DNA of 64,000 nt, from the NCBI GenBank assembly GCA_012932865.1, contig SAXG01000072.1, positions 83,620-147,619 on the forward strand, read 5' to 3'. Below the pieces are notes generated by a model that saw only the letters and a list, made by a program, of their open reading frames with translations, ran no database searches and was not told the origin of the DNA. Both the position numbers and the translations under genes were made by a program. Position 1 is the stretch's first letter; every line of letters starts with the position of its first letter. Positions 21,254 to 31,700 of the stretch are shown here, piece after piece. The DNA comes from Amylostereum areolatum (Eukaryota > Basidiomycota > Agaricomycetes > Russulales > Stereaceae).

Positions 21254-22915
21254 ATGCCATCACCATCCCCATCCCTAACTCAATTCTCCAATGCTCATTC
21301 GCCACCGGAACCTCCCTCTTCGACGTCACAGCGCCCTCTGAAGCGTGCGGCGTCACCCTCAGGAGAAGAACGGCGAAGGATTTCGGCCCCGAACGGTCAA
21401 AGTCCCTTCGAGGCAACCCCCACTTCCCCCCCCTCCCACGAACAAATCTCGTCCGCCGGGTTCCCCGGCGACAACATCATTCCCGTCGACACACCAGCCC
21501 TCGTGATGTTTAGGTATGCGCACGAAGTTCTCGATGAGGCCAGAGAACAAGACACCTTCTACGATTTGTCCGACTGGGTCAAACTCTGCCAGGGCCTCTT
21601 GCGGGCCATCAGCATGACGGTACCGTACCTTGAGGACGACGACGACAGCGCCCGGGCACTCAAAGCGGTAAGGTACTCGCTTCGCGAGTGCGTAGACGGC
21701 GATCTCAGCGAACACGACATTGACATGGCACGCGACGACTTCCCGGTTGACCACGACCTGAGTCCGTCCACCCTGCAACGCACCCCTTCCCAACCCTCTT
21801 CCACCGAAACCACTATCCTCAACATGCTCCAATCCATGAACAACTCCCTCAATTCAGTTCAATCCCGCTTGTCTCATCTCGAACGCCAATCCTCCAACAA
21901 CTCGGATCGCCGTCCCGGAGGTGCTTCGGCTTCCGCTCCCTCCACATCGCAGGGTGTGTCAAACCGTGCAATGTCGTACGCAGCTGCAGCCAGCACCACC
22001 CCGAAAGCGAACACGTCCCCATCCACAACCGCCAAACCGACGTCACGTCAACCGGAGCCGGTCCGCTTTATAGTTCGCTACCAAGGACACCCTCCGAGCC
22101 CAAGCGACCGCACACATCCCTTCCTCATCTCGGAACGAATAAACAAGCGCCTGGCCACAGTCCCGACGGCCAAAGGGTTACAGGTCCTCGGCTCGCACTG
22201 GAACGGCTCAGGTAACATCGTCCTAACATTCCCCCCTCACACCTCCATTCCGCTCATCCAAGACAACCTCCCGTCCATTCGTTTCGCACTGGATTTGCCT
22301 TCCGATCAAACCATTTCGCGCGACACTCCATGGTCCAAAATTATTCTTTCTGGTGTTTTCACGCGCTCCCTCCCCGACGACCCCGTCTTTTCCGACGAGA
22401 CACTTCAAGAAGCACTCATCCGCAATCCCCAAGTAGCAAAGCTCAACATAACCCAACCCCCCCGCTGGATTCGACCTGCAAACACTATTGAAGGCCTCAA
22501 GTCGTCCGTTTCATTTGCATTTGAAGACCCCGACGGCTCCCACCTCAAGTCCCTCCTCAAGACCACGCTGTACATGTTCGGCGCCCCGGTGCAAACGAAG
22601 CGTTGGGTAGACAAACCGCGGCTCCGGCAGTGCTTGCGCTGCTGGCGCCTCGGTCACCTTGTCGGCGGCTGCAAGTCCGCACCGAAATGCCGAACGTGCG
22701 GCGAGCCCCATGACGAGCGCGAGCACCGTGACAAATGCTTGGGCTGCAGAAAGGAAAACCGCACCGAGACGATGGAATGCAACCACCCGCCCAAGTGTGT
22801 CAACTGCAAAGGAGCCCACAAGGCGGACTCGATCGAGTGCCCGATGCGCCGCAACTATAGTGCCCCGGCGGTCGCACAAATTCAGCCTACCGGTAACGAT
22901 TCAATGGAGTCATGA
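21254..22915 (+). CDS. LINE ORF1, gag-like nucleic-acid-binding protein
   Basis: 553 residues from the ATG at 21254; the frame extends upstream into the target duplication, which cannot be part of the element. A long Ser/Pro-rich and acidic N-terminal half contains a possible coiled coil (LNSVQSRLSHLERQ). A middle region includes WSKIILSGVFTR and PPRWI. Three or four cysteine knuckles near residues 458-545 follow (CLRCWRLGHLVGGC, CRTCGEPHDEREHRDKC, CVNCKGAHKADSIEC). Proteins of this type coat element RNA. The stop codon overlaps the ORF2 start as ATGA, which suggests termination-reinitiation for ORF2. Confidence 0.88.
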   Translation: MPSPSPSLTQFSNAHSPPEPPSSTSQRPLKRAASPSGEERRRISAPNGQSPFEATPTSPPSHEQISSAGFPGDNIIPVDTPALVMFRYAHEVLDEAREQDTFYDLSDWVKLCQGLLRAISMTVPYLEDDDDSARALKAVRYSLRECVDGDLSEHDIDMARDDFPVDHDLSPSTLQRTPSQPSSTETTILNMLQSMNNSLNSVQSRLSHLERQSSNNSDRRPGGASASAPSTSQGVSNRAMSYAAAASTTPKANTSPSTTAKPTSRQPEPVRFIVRYQGHPPSPSDRTHPFLISERINKRLATVPTAKGLQVLGSHWNGSGNIVLTFPPHTSIPLIQDNLPSIRFALDLPSDQTISRDTPWSKIILSGVFTRSLPDDPVFSDETLQEALIRNPQVAKLNITQPPRWIRPANTIEGLKSSVSFAFEDPDGSHLKSLLKTTLYMFGAPVQTKRWVDKPRLRQCLRCWRLGHLVGGCKSAPKCRTCGEPHDEREHRDKCLGCRKENRTETMECNHPPKCVNCKGAHKADSIECPMRRNYSAPAVAQIQPTGNDSMES

Positions 22916-25900
22916 CTCTCCGTTCACTTCGCGTTCTCCAGCTGAATGTTGCGCGCTCGAATGTGCGGATGCATGCGGTACTAAATTCCTTGACAGACTT
23001 TGATATTCTACTCCTCCAAGAACCGTGGTATGGTCGGATTGGCATTGCGCGCTCCTCAACGGACCGCAATGGTACTGATATCCTAGGCACAGTTTCTAAT
23101 CCTGCATGGGAAGCTTTCGCTCCCGACACAATGACCGACGGTGCGCGACCTCGTGTTGCCACTTTTGTGCGCAGAGGAATCCAGCACCTCACTGTCCGTG
23201 CCCGTCCGGACATCGTCGGCTCGCCTGACATCATGGCGACTTCCTTCCAATACGGTAACATTTCGTTCGTTCTAATCAATGTATATAATGCCGGCCCCGG
23301 CCGAGAGGCTATATCCATCCATCGACTCTGTGATTCAGAGATCGACCCCCTCGTCCTGACAGCCATTGCTGGGGACTTTAATTTGCACCACCCTACATGG
23401 GCACTCGAAAATGGCCCTCCTCGTACTGAAACTCAAGCGGCGGTTGAGCTGATCAAGTGGATGACGGGGAACGCCTTCACAATCGAAAATGACCTTTCTT
23501 CTCCTACCCGTCGCGGTCAAACTAACCAAGCTGATTCCATTATAGATCTAACTCTTGTCAACTTCGCCGCGGGGGACATTGAGCTATTCCGCGAGTGGGC
23601 GTGCCGCGAGGAATTTTCTTTCGGATCAGATCACAATGGGATTACATGGTTGGTCACCCCTCCAGGCAATGCCGAGGCAAACGAACCCGAACCCGAGCCG
23701 GGCCATCGCATCGACCCCGCAAAGAAGAAGGATTGGCAGGACACGTATCTCATGAACATCCGCACTGAACCACCACCGCAAGAATACACCGCAGCCGAGG
23801 ATACAGAGCGGGGCGCCTCCGCCCTTTTGGAGGCTTTTCGCGCCGCTACCACTGCGGTCATGCCTCTCCACGCTCGTCGGCCTCTGGTCCGCGCCAAGTG
23901 GTGGAACGACGACTGCGACCAAGCCCTTCGCGACGTTCGAGATGCCGTTGGTGCCCTTGCTCGACAACACGCCCACTCCCGCTTCCGAGCCGCAGTGCGT
24001 ACAGCGAAGAGAAACTGGGCTACGGACATCATTAATAAGACTCCACGAATGGAAGTCTGGGGTTTGTGTCGCTGGGCGAACGGAAAGCGTGCCACGCGCA
24101 TTCCCCCAACTCGATCGGCCCAGGGCCTCGTAACAGAGCCTGAAGCGCAGAGCCAGATCTTTGCGTCTTCATTTTTCCCTGACGATGCCCCCCAAGTAGA
24201 AATCGACCAACCTGAGGATCCGCCTCCTAAACCAGCACGGGAATTTTTTCCCTTCACCACTGACGAAGTGCGCGATGCCCTGCGCAATACATCCAACACC
24301 ACAGCCCCAGGCGAAACCGGGATAACTTGGCGCCTCATCAAATGGGCTTTCGACGAGACACCTGAGTATTTTGTTGACCTCTTCAATGCTTGCCTCCGTT
24401 TTGGTACTCACCCGCGTAGCCTCAAAACGGCCGTTGTGGCAGTTGTTGCAAAGCCGCGCAAAACCGACATGTCCAACCCCAGATCATATCGCCCTATTTC
24501 ACTCCTTGAGTGCCTCAGCAAACTCCTGGAGAAGGTAATGGCAAGAAGAATCACATATGAAGTGGGCAAGTTCAATCTTGTGCCAACCAACCAGTTTGGA
24601 GGCCGAGACAAGTCCTCAGTAATTGACGCCTGTCTATCACTCACACATGATGTTCAAGCAGCCTGGAAGAATGGTCTCGTTGCATCTGCACTCACCATCG
24701 ACATCAAGGGTTATTTCAACAGTGTTAACCACTCAAGACTCATGCGGACGATGGAGATCCTCGGGTTTGCACCCGAAACAGTTGCCTGGATTCGGTCCTT
24801 CCTTGCTGACCGACGGGTCATTGTCCGCATTGACGGACACCTCAGCCAACCCATCCCCCTCGCCGGTGTCGGAATTCCTCAAGGTTCCCTGCTTTCCCCC
24901 ATCCTATCCACCATCTACACTCTCACTCTCCTCTCCTGCGTTGATAATCATGCCAACACAGACCTCAAGGCTTACGTGGACGATGTCCTCCTGCTTGCCG
25001 TCTCTAGCTCCCTCGAGGGCAACGTGGCCAGACTCAACAGTGCATTCAACACAGTAGTCGGCCGACTCCGCTCCCTCGGCCTTGATGTGGACGCCGACAA
25101 GACAGAATTCATTCATTTTACCCGTTCAAAATCCAATCCTGCCAACGATCCATTCATCAACATTGTTCCATTGAGTTCGCCAGCGCGTACAGTGCGTTCC
25201 CTTACAGTCATTCGATGGCTAGGCGTTTTCTTCAACAGAAAACTCACCTTCAAAGATCACGTCGAGAAGATGGCCAAACGCGCCATGTCCACTGTCGCGG
25301 GCCTGCGCATCCTTGCCAACACGATCCATGGTCTCAGTGTGGCCAATGCCCGTCTCCTATACAAGACCGTAGTACTACCGGTGCTGACATTCGCGTCCCC
25401 GGTCTGGTATACGGGCGTAAAGCAAAAGCGCCTCATCAATCCCCTTGTTCGTGCCCAGAACGAGGGGCTCCGTTGGCTCCTCGGTGCGTTCCGCACCACC
25501 CCCTCAGCTGAAATGCATCATATTGGCGCCATCCTCCCAATTCCACACCTGCTCCGTCGTCTTTCCACCAACGCTGCCATCCGATTCCGCACCCTCCCAT
25601 CCTCATCGTAGGTTTTAGTGCGTGCACCCCCCACATGGGCTGAGCACTCCCCTGATGTCCCCGTCCCCCTTTTTATCCCTAACACTATAAAGAACCCACC
25701 TACCATAATTTACCGTCTATCTAATCTTACGCATCCACAGTCCGAACGTACTTACCCATACTATACCCCACCCTGGTCCCGTCGTCATACCTGGGGTGCC
25801 CGACTTATCACCACAGTGCCCCCCTCCAAGGCTACTCGACGCGCACGCGACGAGTATGTCGACAAACTCAAGGCACGGCTCCGAGAGCTCACCCGCGACC

Positions 25901-26703
25901 CGACAACGCTCGTCATTTACACCGACGGCTCTCGGCGGCGGGCAAATGGTCATCGCCGCACGGGTGCTGGGTACGCCGCATATATTGGCTTGGACGAGGT
26001 TAGAGCTGGCCGCTGGGGTCTGGGGCGGCGTGCGGGAATCTACGACGCAGAGATGCTTGCCCTTTCTGGCGGCGCCGCTGCGGCTGTGAATCTTCTTGCA
26101 CAACACCCTCATCTCACGCGCATCCTCTTTCTCTCCGACAACCAATCCGCCGTCACATCCATCACCGACACCGCTGATCACCCTGCCCAAACTGCCTCCA
26201 TTCTTTTCCGCCGACACACCCAAACCCTTCTCACAACCTCAGAGGCCCTCAGGATCGAAGTAGCATGGGTCCCGGGGCACAAAGGCATAGTCGGGAACGA
26301 GCGGGCAGACACCATCGCAAAGGAGGGGGTCCACGGTACGCCCCTTATCCATTCCACCATCTCCTGGGCGCGCGCGAAGGCAACGTCTCGAGCACTGAAA
26401 GCCTGGCGTTCCGAATGGGCACAACGCTCGCACAACAACCTTGCATCCATTGCACTCCGACAACCACCATCCACCAATCTATCCTCCTTCCACCGCAATT
26501 TCGACGGCCCTCGCGATGTCCACACCCGCATCATTCAGACCATTGTCGGTCACGGCTTCCGTGGCGACTACTATGCCCACTTCGTTCCCACAGAACCCAC
26601 CGCCTGCCCGTGCGGCGATGCTCCCATTCAAACCCGTGACCACATCCTCGCCGATTGCCCACTCTTCGAAGATCAGCGGCACTACCTCCGTGCCGTATCG
26701 TGA
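22912..26703 (+). pseudogene. LINE ORF2 (endonuclease, reverse transcriptase, RNase H) with one in-frame stop
   Basis: An N-terminal exonuclease-endonuclease-phosphatase domain (LQLNVARSN, LLQEPWYG, AGDFNLHHPTW, SDHNGITW) is followed by RT motifs including NPRSYRPISLL, IPQGSLLSP and AYVDDVLLLA, with YVDD starting near residue 688. A TAG at 25609-25611 interrupts the frame just after the RT thumb region. The same frame continues for another 364 codons with a complete RNase H: YTDGSRR, DAEMLAL, LSDNQSAV and WVPGHKGIVGNERAD supply the four acidic residues and the His. The copy is thus inactivated by a single nonsense change (1263 codons in total), unless the stop is read through. The open part alone (22912-25611) would give an 899-residue EN-RT protein. 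Confidence 0.88.
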
Positions 26704-27028
26704 ACATTGTCAACACCATTCATTCTCGGCACCCATGCTGGCCTCTCGGCCCTTTCCAAGTTTGTCGGCACCTCTCGTGCATTTGCCAAAGTGCCGAACG
26801 AGTTTCCCCCTCCCCTTGACCCAGACGACGTGGACCCGGGATAGATTACTATTTGTTCCAGTCTTCGGACTGCATCTGACCCCCCCCCCCCCTCGATACA
26901 TTGACCCTCGCGCCCCATTGTCCTACTCTTGCATCCCACCTAACACTACATACCTTTACCTACTGCCGCATTTAGTCCTAGGTACTTGACGCGGGATACA
27001 AATGTATTTAAAAAAATAAAAAATAAAA

Positions 27029-27045
27029 AGACTGTATCACGTGGC
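27029..27045. repeat. LINE target-site duplication, right copy
   Basis: Exact copy of 21226-21242, directly after the A-rich tail of the element. Confidence 0.95.
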
Positions 27046-27214
27046 CGCGTTTGCCCTTTAATCGTCTAATCTTATCATATCTATTTCTCCGTCCACATCT
27101 ATCGACTTCCGAGACCGAGTCGTCTGATCCTTCCTCGCGTCTTCTGCTCACGACGACGACGGCGACAACAAAGGAGGTCTCCAAAAGTGCTGAGCGTGCA
27201 GACAAACTTGAAGC

Positions 27215-27970
27215 ATGGCCTCTTTCAATCTTTTTATGCTCACTCTCGCCCTGCTCTTCGCGAGCCTGTTTTCGGCCTCCGTCTCCGCATACCCGTCTGC
27301 TTCACAACCTTCCTTCCAAGTCCTAGCCAAGCGCGACGACCCGACGTTCCCAGACGACCCGGCTTCATGTCCCATCTGCGAACAAAGTTACAGTAGCATC
27401 AATAACTGCATCGCGGCCGCACCGGTTCTGGCGAACTTCACACAGGTGCGTAGTTGCGAATCTTTCCGTGCGAACACCTTCACTGACCAACATAACCCAC
27501 CTTCTCGTCTTTTGTGTCGTAATTTCTGTCGCGATTTTTACCCATGTCAAAGATCTTGTTCAACCCTGGCGCGTTCATCGACATCATCAAGTGCGCTTGC
27601 GGGGACACTTTCCAATCTGCTTACCCGCAATGCGTCGACTGGTACGTCGCCCCTGTCCGAAGCACCCAAAGACGTCACTTACCCCCCCTTCTTCCCCCCG
27701 TCCCGCACGATAAAAAGCTTCCAACGCACCAACCAGACCCAATTCTTGAACACCACCGACGTTCCCTCAGTCATCAGCGGTATCCGCCAGATCTGCGGCT
27801 CCGCGAGCGCCATCCTCGGCAACGTCACCGGCGCGGACAACGAAACGTTCCCGACGTCCTCCCCATCCGCGTCCGCGTCGATGGCGCTGAGAACGACGAG
27901 CGACATTCCGTTCGCGCTCGTTGGGTTGATCGTCGGGGGAGTACTCTTCGGTGTGGCGCTAGTACTCTGA
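27215..27970 (+). CDS. Small cysteine-containing secreted protein, probably GPI-anchored
   Basis: Three exons (27215-27445, 27553-27641, 27718-27970) join in phase to 190 residues. A strong signal peptide (LMLTLALLFASLFSASVSA-like) is followed by a KR site (VLAKRDD) that may be a kexin cut. Cysteine pairs follow (CPICEQ, NNCIAAAP, IIKCACGD, PQCVDC, ICGSAS) with several N-glycosylation sites. The C-terminus has a Ser-rich stretch and then a hydrophobic 20-residue tail ending in GVALVL, the layout of a GPI-attachment signal. It probably sits at the cell wall or plasma membrane. The LINE insertion point lies about 170 bases upstream and may have displaced its promoter. Confidence 0.75.
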   Translation: MASFNLFMLTLALLFASLFSASVSAYPSASQPSFQVLAKRDDPTFPDDPASCPICEQSYSSINNCIAAAPVLANFTQVRSCESFRANTFTDQHNPPSRLLCRNFCRDFYPCQRSCSTLARSSTSSSALAGTLSNLLTRNASTGTSPLSEAPKDVTYPPFFPPSRTIKSFQRTNQTQFLNTTDVPSVISGIRQICGSASAILGNVTGADNETFPTSSPSASASMALRTTSDIPFALVGLIVGGVLFGVALVL

Positions 27971-28741
27971 AATCCCGAGCCGAATTGTTGCCTTGGACTG
28001 GAATTTTGATGGAGCACGGTGGACTTTACGACTTGTTTATGACGATACTTGATGATTCTGACGACCATTAACGACCTCCTGTCTTTTCGTTGTTGTCCCG
28101 AGTGACGAGTTGTATATACCCCAATTTGTGCGCAGTTCCTTGGCATATACTAGTACGCCTTCAAGAAGTGGGGGGACGGTTAGGGGCTTGCAATTTTCTC
28201 GTCTTCGCAGTGCCCATATTTTCCAGGAAGATGAAGGTTTCAGTGCTTCTCAGTGGTAGTCAAAAGGCTGGCGGTCAGTACTAAGCCTCCTGCTTCCGGT
28301 GCGCGCAATGATGCAACGTTCAATCACACTTCTCGTGGATATTTGGAAAGCCCACTCTCTACTACTGTTTCTTGTCGGAAGCACTACATATAGTATAAAT
28401 ACCCTGTACGTATGAAATCTGAAACTGCATTGAACAATCTATAGTCATAAGTAGCGTCATTGTGCGGTAACTCCCGGGCCGAGCCACTCATGAGTCACTC
28501 TCGGTTGTTTTTAACCACATCTTTCAATCCACTTGTCTCCGCGGAGTTTCCGTGACCCTCTCAGACCCTCTCTGTCTCTCTCATATGCCCGGCGTCTGAT
28601 GCTAAGATAAGTATTCTTTGGCGATGACGGGCTTGAGCTAGGACAAGGCACCAGGAGTCGTGTGCTCGGAGCCGCTGACTTGCTGTAGTGCTTTCATGAA
28701 TCAACGCGCCGTCCAGGCGCCACCAATCATCGCTATAATAA
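27971..28741. other. Intergenic
   Basis: No coding exon recognised. It contains the 3' end of the secreted-protein gene and the probable promoter of the NACHT-WD40 gene. A TATATAGTATAAATA segment lies at about 28388-28402. Confidence 0.5.
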
Positions 28742-31700
28742 ATGAATATGACTCAACGCGACTGCACGGTAAGCTGTTGTCCGTTCCCTTGTCTTTCCCA
28801 CTGTTGACAACGACCATAGCGCAATGCGCGCGAGCAGTTCAAATCCGAAGACCAGGTACGTTCCAACCGTGTTGTTACTGGTATTTTGCTGTTCAACATG
28901 CCGATTTCAGCGGCGCAAACAAGACTGGGTTGAGAGCCTTGACGATAAACGGCACGCTTTCCAACTTCACATCGTCGCTTTCTCACTACTGATTGGTGGT
29001 TATCAGGTTTCCGAGTTAGCGGACTAGCAAAAACGGATGGAAAGTGCGTCGTCGAGGTGGATGTCGACGGGAAGAAGGTCGCGACGAAGCCGAGGAAAGG
29101 CAGGGAGGCAGTCGAGTGGGACGAGTCATTCAACTTGTGAGTACCCACGTCCTCATTTTGGCCAAATCTGAATCTTTTTGACCAGCGATGCGCAACGATC
29201 TTCCCAAGTGACTATATGCGTCTTTATCTCCCGTATGATGCGCAAACGGAAGCGTGTAGGGACCGTGGGTGGCTCCTTGGAATCGTTTCTTCCTCGAAGG
29301 AACATCGAACAGAAGGGTACGTGTCGTGATATTACTGTTTTTCTACCTACTAACACCAGTATTCATTCTCCAGGCCGATACACGATCACCCGCGCACTCC
29401 AGTCCGAATCCAACGCCATCTTGACATTTGACCTCGACTGGTTCGACCCGGTCACAGCACAGAATTCTTCCACGGACGTTTCACCCCTCACGGACTTGGA
29501 AGACATCGTCCCCAAGCGTCCCAATCTGACCAAGGATCATTCCCGACTTGAAAACGCTCCATCGGTTATCGCCCGCGCAACCCCCGGTCGTCGTTGCTGT
29601 CACGAGCTCTGGTTCCCTTTGGAAGAACGTCCTCGGACAATTCAAGGCGTTTTGCGACGTTGCGGACCAACTCGCTGCGGTCAGTGGCCGTGTATTTTCC
29701 AGGGGCTATATACGTAGGCTGACTGTGCTCATAGGTCCATCCGTACACAAAGATGGTCTGGGGCGTCGTGACATTAGTACCAAAAGTACGGGGCTTGTGT
29801 CATGATGCATGATGACTCAAAGCTGACTGTTCGCGTTCAGGTTTTCCAGATGCAAATCGAACTAGACCAGAGCATGAACCGATTGTTCAATTCTCTTTTC
29901 AACTTCTACGACATTGTCGACGACCTCGAGCAAGAGACGATTGATTCTCTACAGGCCAAAACGGACCTGCTGACCAGGATCGCACAGCAAACGCTTGAAT
30001 GCTATTACTTCATCGTGGAGTATGGGAACTCGGGCAAATTTAGTACGTCTTGAGGATACGCGTACCTATGAACTACGCTCATATACACCATAGCGAAACG
30101 AGCCATCACCAATGTATTCTCTGTTACCGGCGACAAGATCAACGAGTACGAAGACAAATTGAAAGAGCTCAAGGATGAATTCTATGGACGACTCATCACC
30201 TCAACGCATATCGTTGTCACCCGTATCCTTGACGTCGTTGTAGACCTCGGTAGGTTTTCTAGTCGCCTTCTTTCTTATGTTTCTAACTCTTTCGGCAGAT
30301 GAATCGCACCACTTGGACGACATGCCCTATGCCCGGGGAGCGCGCTACGATAGCGGCAAGGTCTGTCTCCCGGGCACGCGCGAGGAAATTCTGGACGAGA
30401 TCACAACCTGGATCCAGTCAGACGAGCATCGCCCAATCTTCCTACTCTCTGGTGGTGCAGGAACGGGCAAGTCCGCCATCGCACATACTATCGCCCACCG
30501 CTTCCACTCCCTCTACCGTCTCGGGTCATCCTTCTTTTTCGTCCGTGGCCAAGCAGATCACGGTCCCGACAAGCTATTCTCTACCATTGCGCGAGACCTG
30601 GCGGACATCGACCCTGCATTCCGCGCGTCACTGTGGGACGTCGTCAGGAGAGAGAAATCGCTTAGGACGACGCCCAATGCAACACTCCAGTTCCAGAGCT
30701 TCCTCATCGAGTCAGTGCGCTCACTTACGCTCACCGGACCTATCATTATCGTCATCGATGGCCTGGACGAGTGCGGCGACGCCAAGTCTCGTCGTTCTCT
30801 CCTTGAAATCCTCGCGAAGCGCATGCACGAGCTACCCTCAAACTTCCGCCTGCTGGTGACGACCCGTCCCGAGGCAGATATTGAGATCCACCTTGCGGGC
30901 AGCAAGGATGTTCACCTGAAGCGCATCGACGAGATACCTGTTGCATCGACGGAGCGGGACATTCTCGCATACGTTCACGCCCGTCTGCATGACCTCGATG
31001 TGGATCACAAGCTCCTCGCGTCCAAGGCTGAGGGCATTTTTCAGTGGGCCTTCGTCGCCTGCGAATTCATCCAGGAAGATGAGCTAGGGACCACAGTTGA
31101 AGAGCGGTACGAGAGCATAGTCACGTCGGGTACGGCTTTTGGTGATGCCGCCCTCGACACCCTGTATCAACAAGTCCTCGTCCAGATATTCACCACAAGC
31201 GCAAGCTCGGTCGCCCTTATTAGATTCAAGGCGGTTATGGCGATTGTGTTGACGGCATTGAAACCTCTTTCCGCGGACAGTATCAACGCGATGCTCTTTC
31301 CGCCGGCAGTTCAAGGAGGCAGCCCCCAATTCGATTCGCTGGCGGTCGTCAAGTTCATGGGATCCTTACTGAGTGGCGTGGATGGACGAACGACGCCGAT
31401 ACGCTCACGGCATACATCCTTTCGAGATTTTTTACTGGATGAAGGGCGCAGCGGGAAGTTCTTCGTCGATACAGGCCCGACGCACGCGGAGCTCGCTCGC
31501 TCCACGCTCGACATCATGAAGGATGGTCTCAAGTTCAATATTTGCCAGTTGGAGTCGTCGTACGCGTTGAACAAGGATGTGCCGGGCCTGCAAGAGAGAG
31601 TCGCGCGGTTTATTCCACCCTCTCTCTGGTATTCGTGCCGATTTTGGGCAGATCATCTTCACGGATCTGTGCCGACGGAGGCGCACTATGAAGACGTGAG

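Larger units (their letters stand above)
21243..27028 (+). mobile_element. Non-LTR retrotransposon (LINE) with gag-like ORF1, EN-RT and RNase H
   Basis: A unit of about 5.8 kb bounded by a perfect 17-base direct repeat and ending in an A-rich tail (27009-27029). The order is ORF1 (gag-like, zinc knuckles), ORF2 (apurinic-type endonuclease, reverse transcriptase, RNase H), then a short 3' region. RNase H downstream of RT places it with the I/Tad-like clades common in fungi. Only about 11 bases lie between the left repeat and the ORF1 start codon, so the 5' untranslated region is probably lost. The intact duplication implies a recent insertion, between the gene ending at 21154 and the one starting at 27215. 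Confidence 0.93.
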
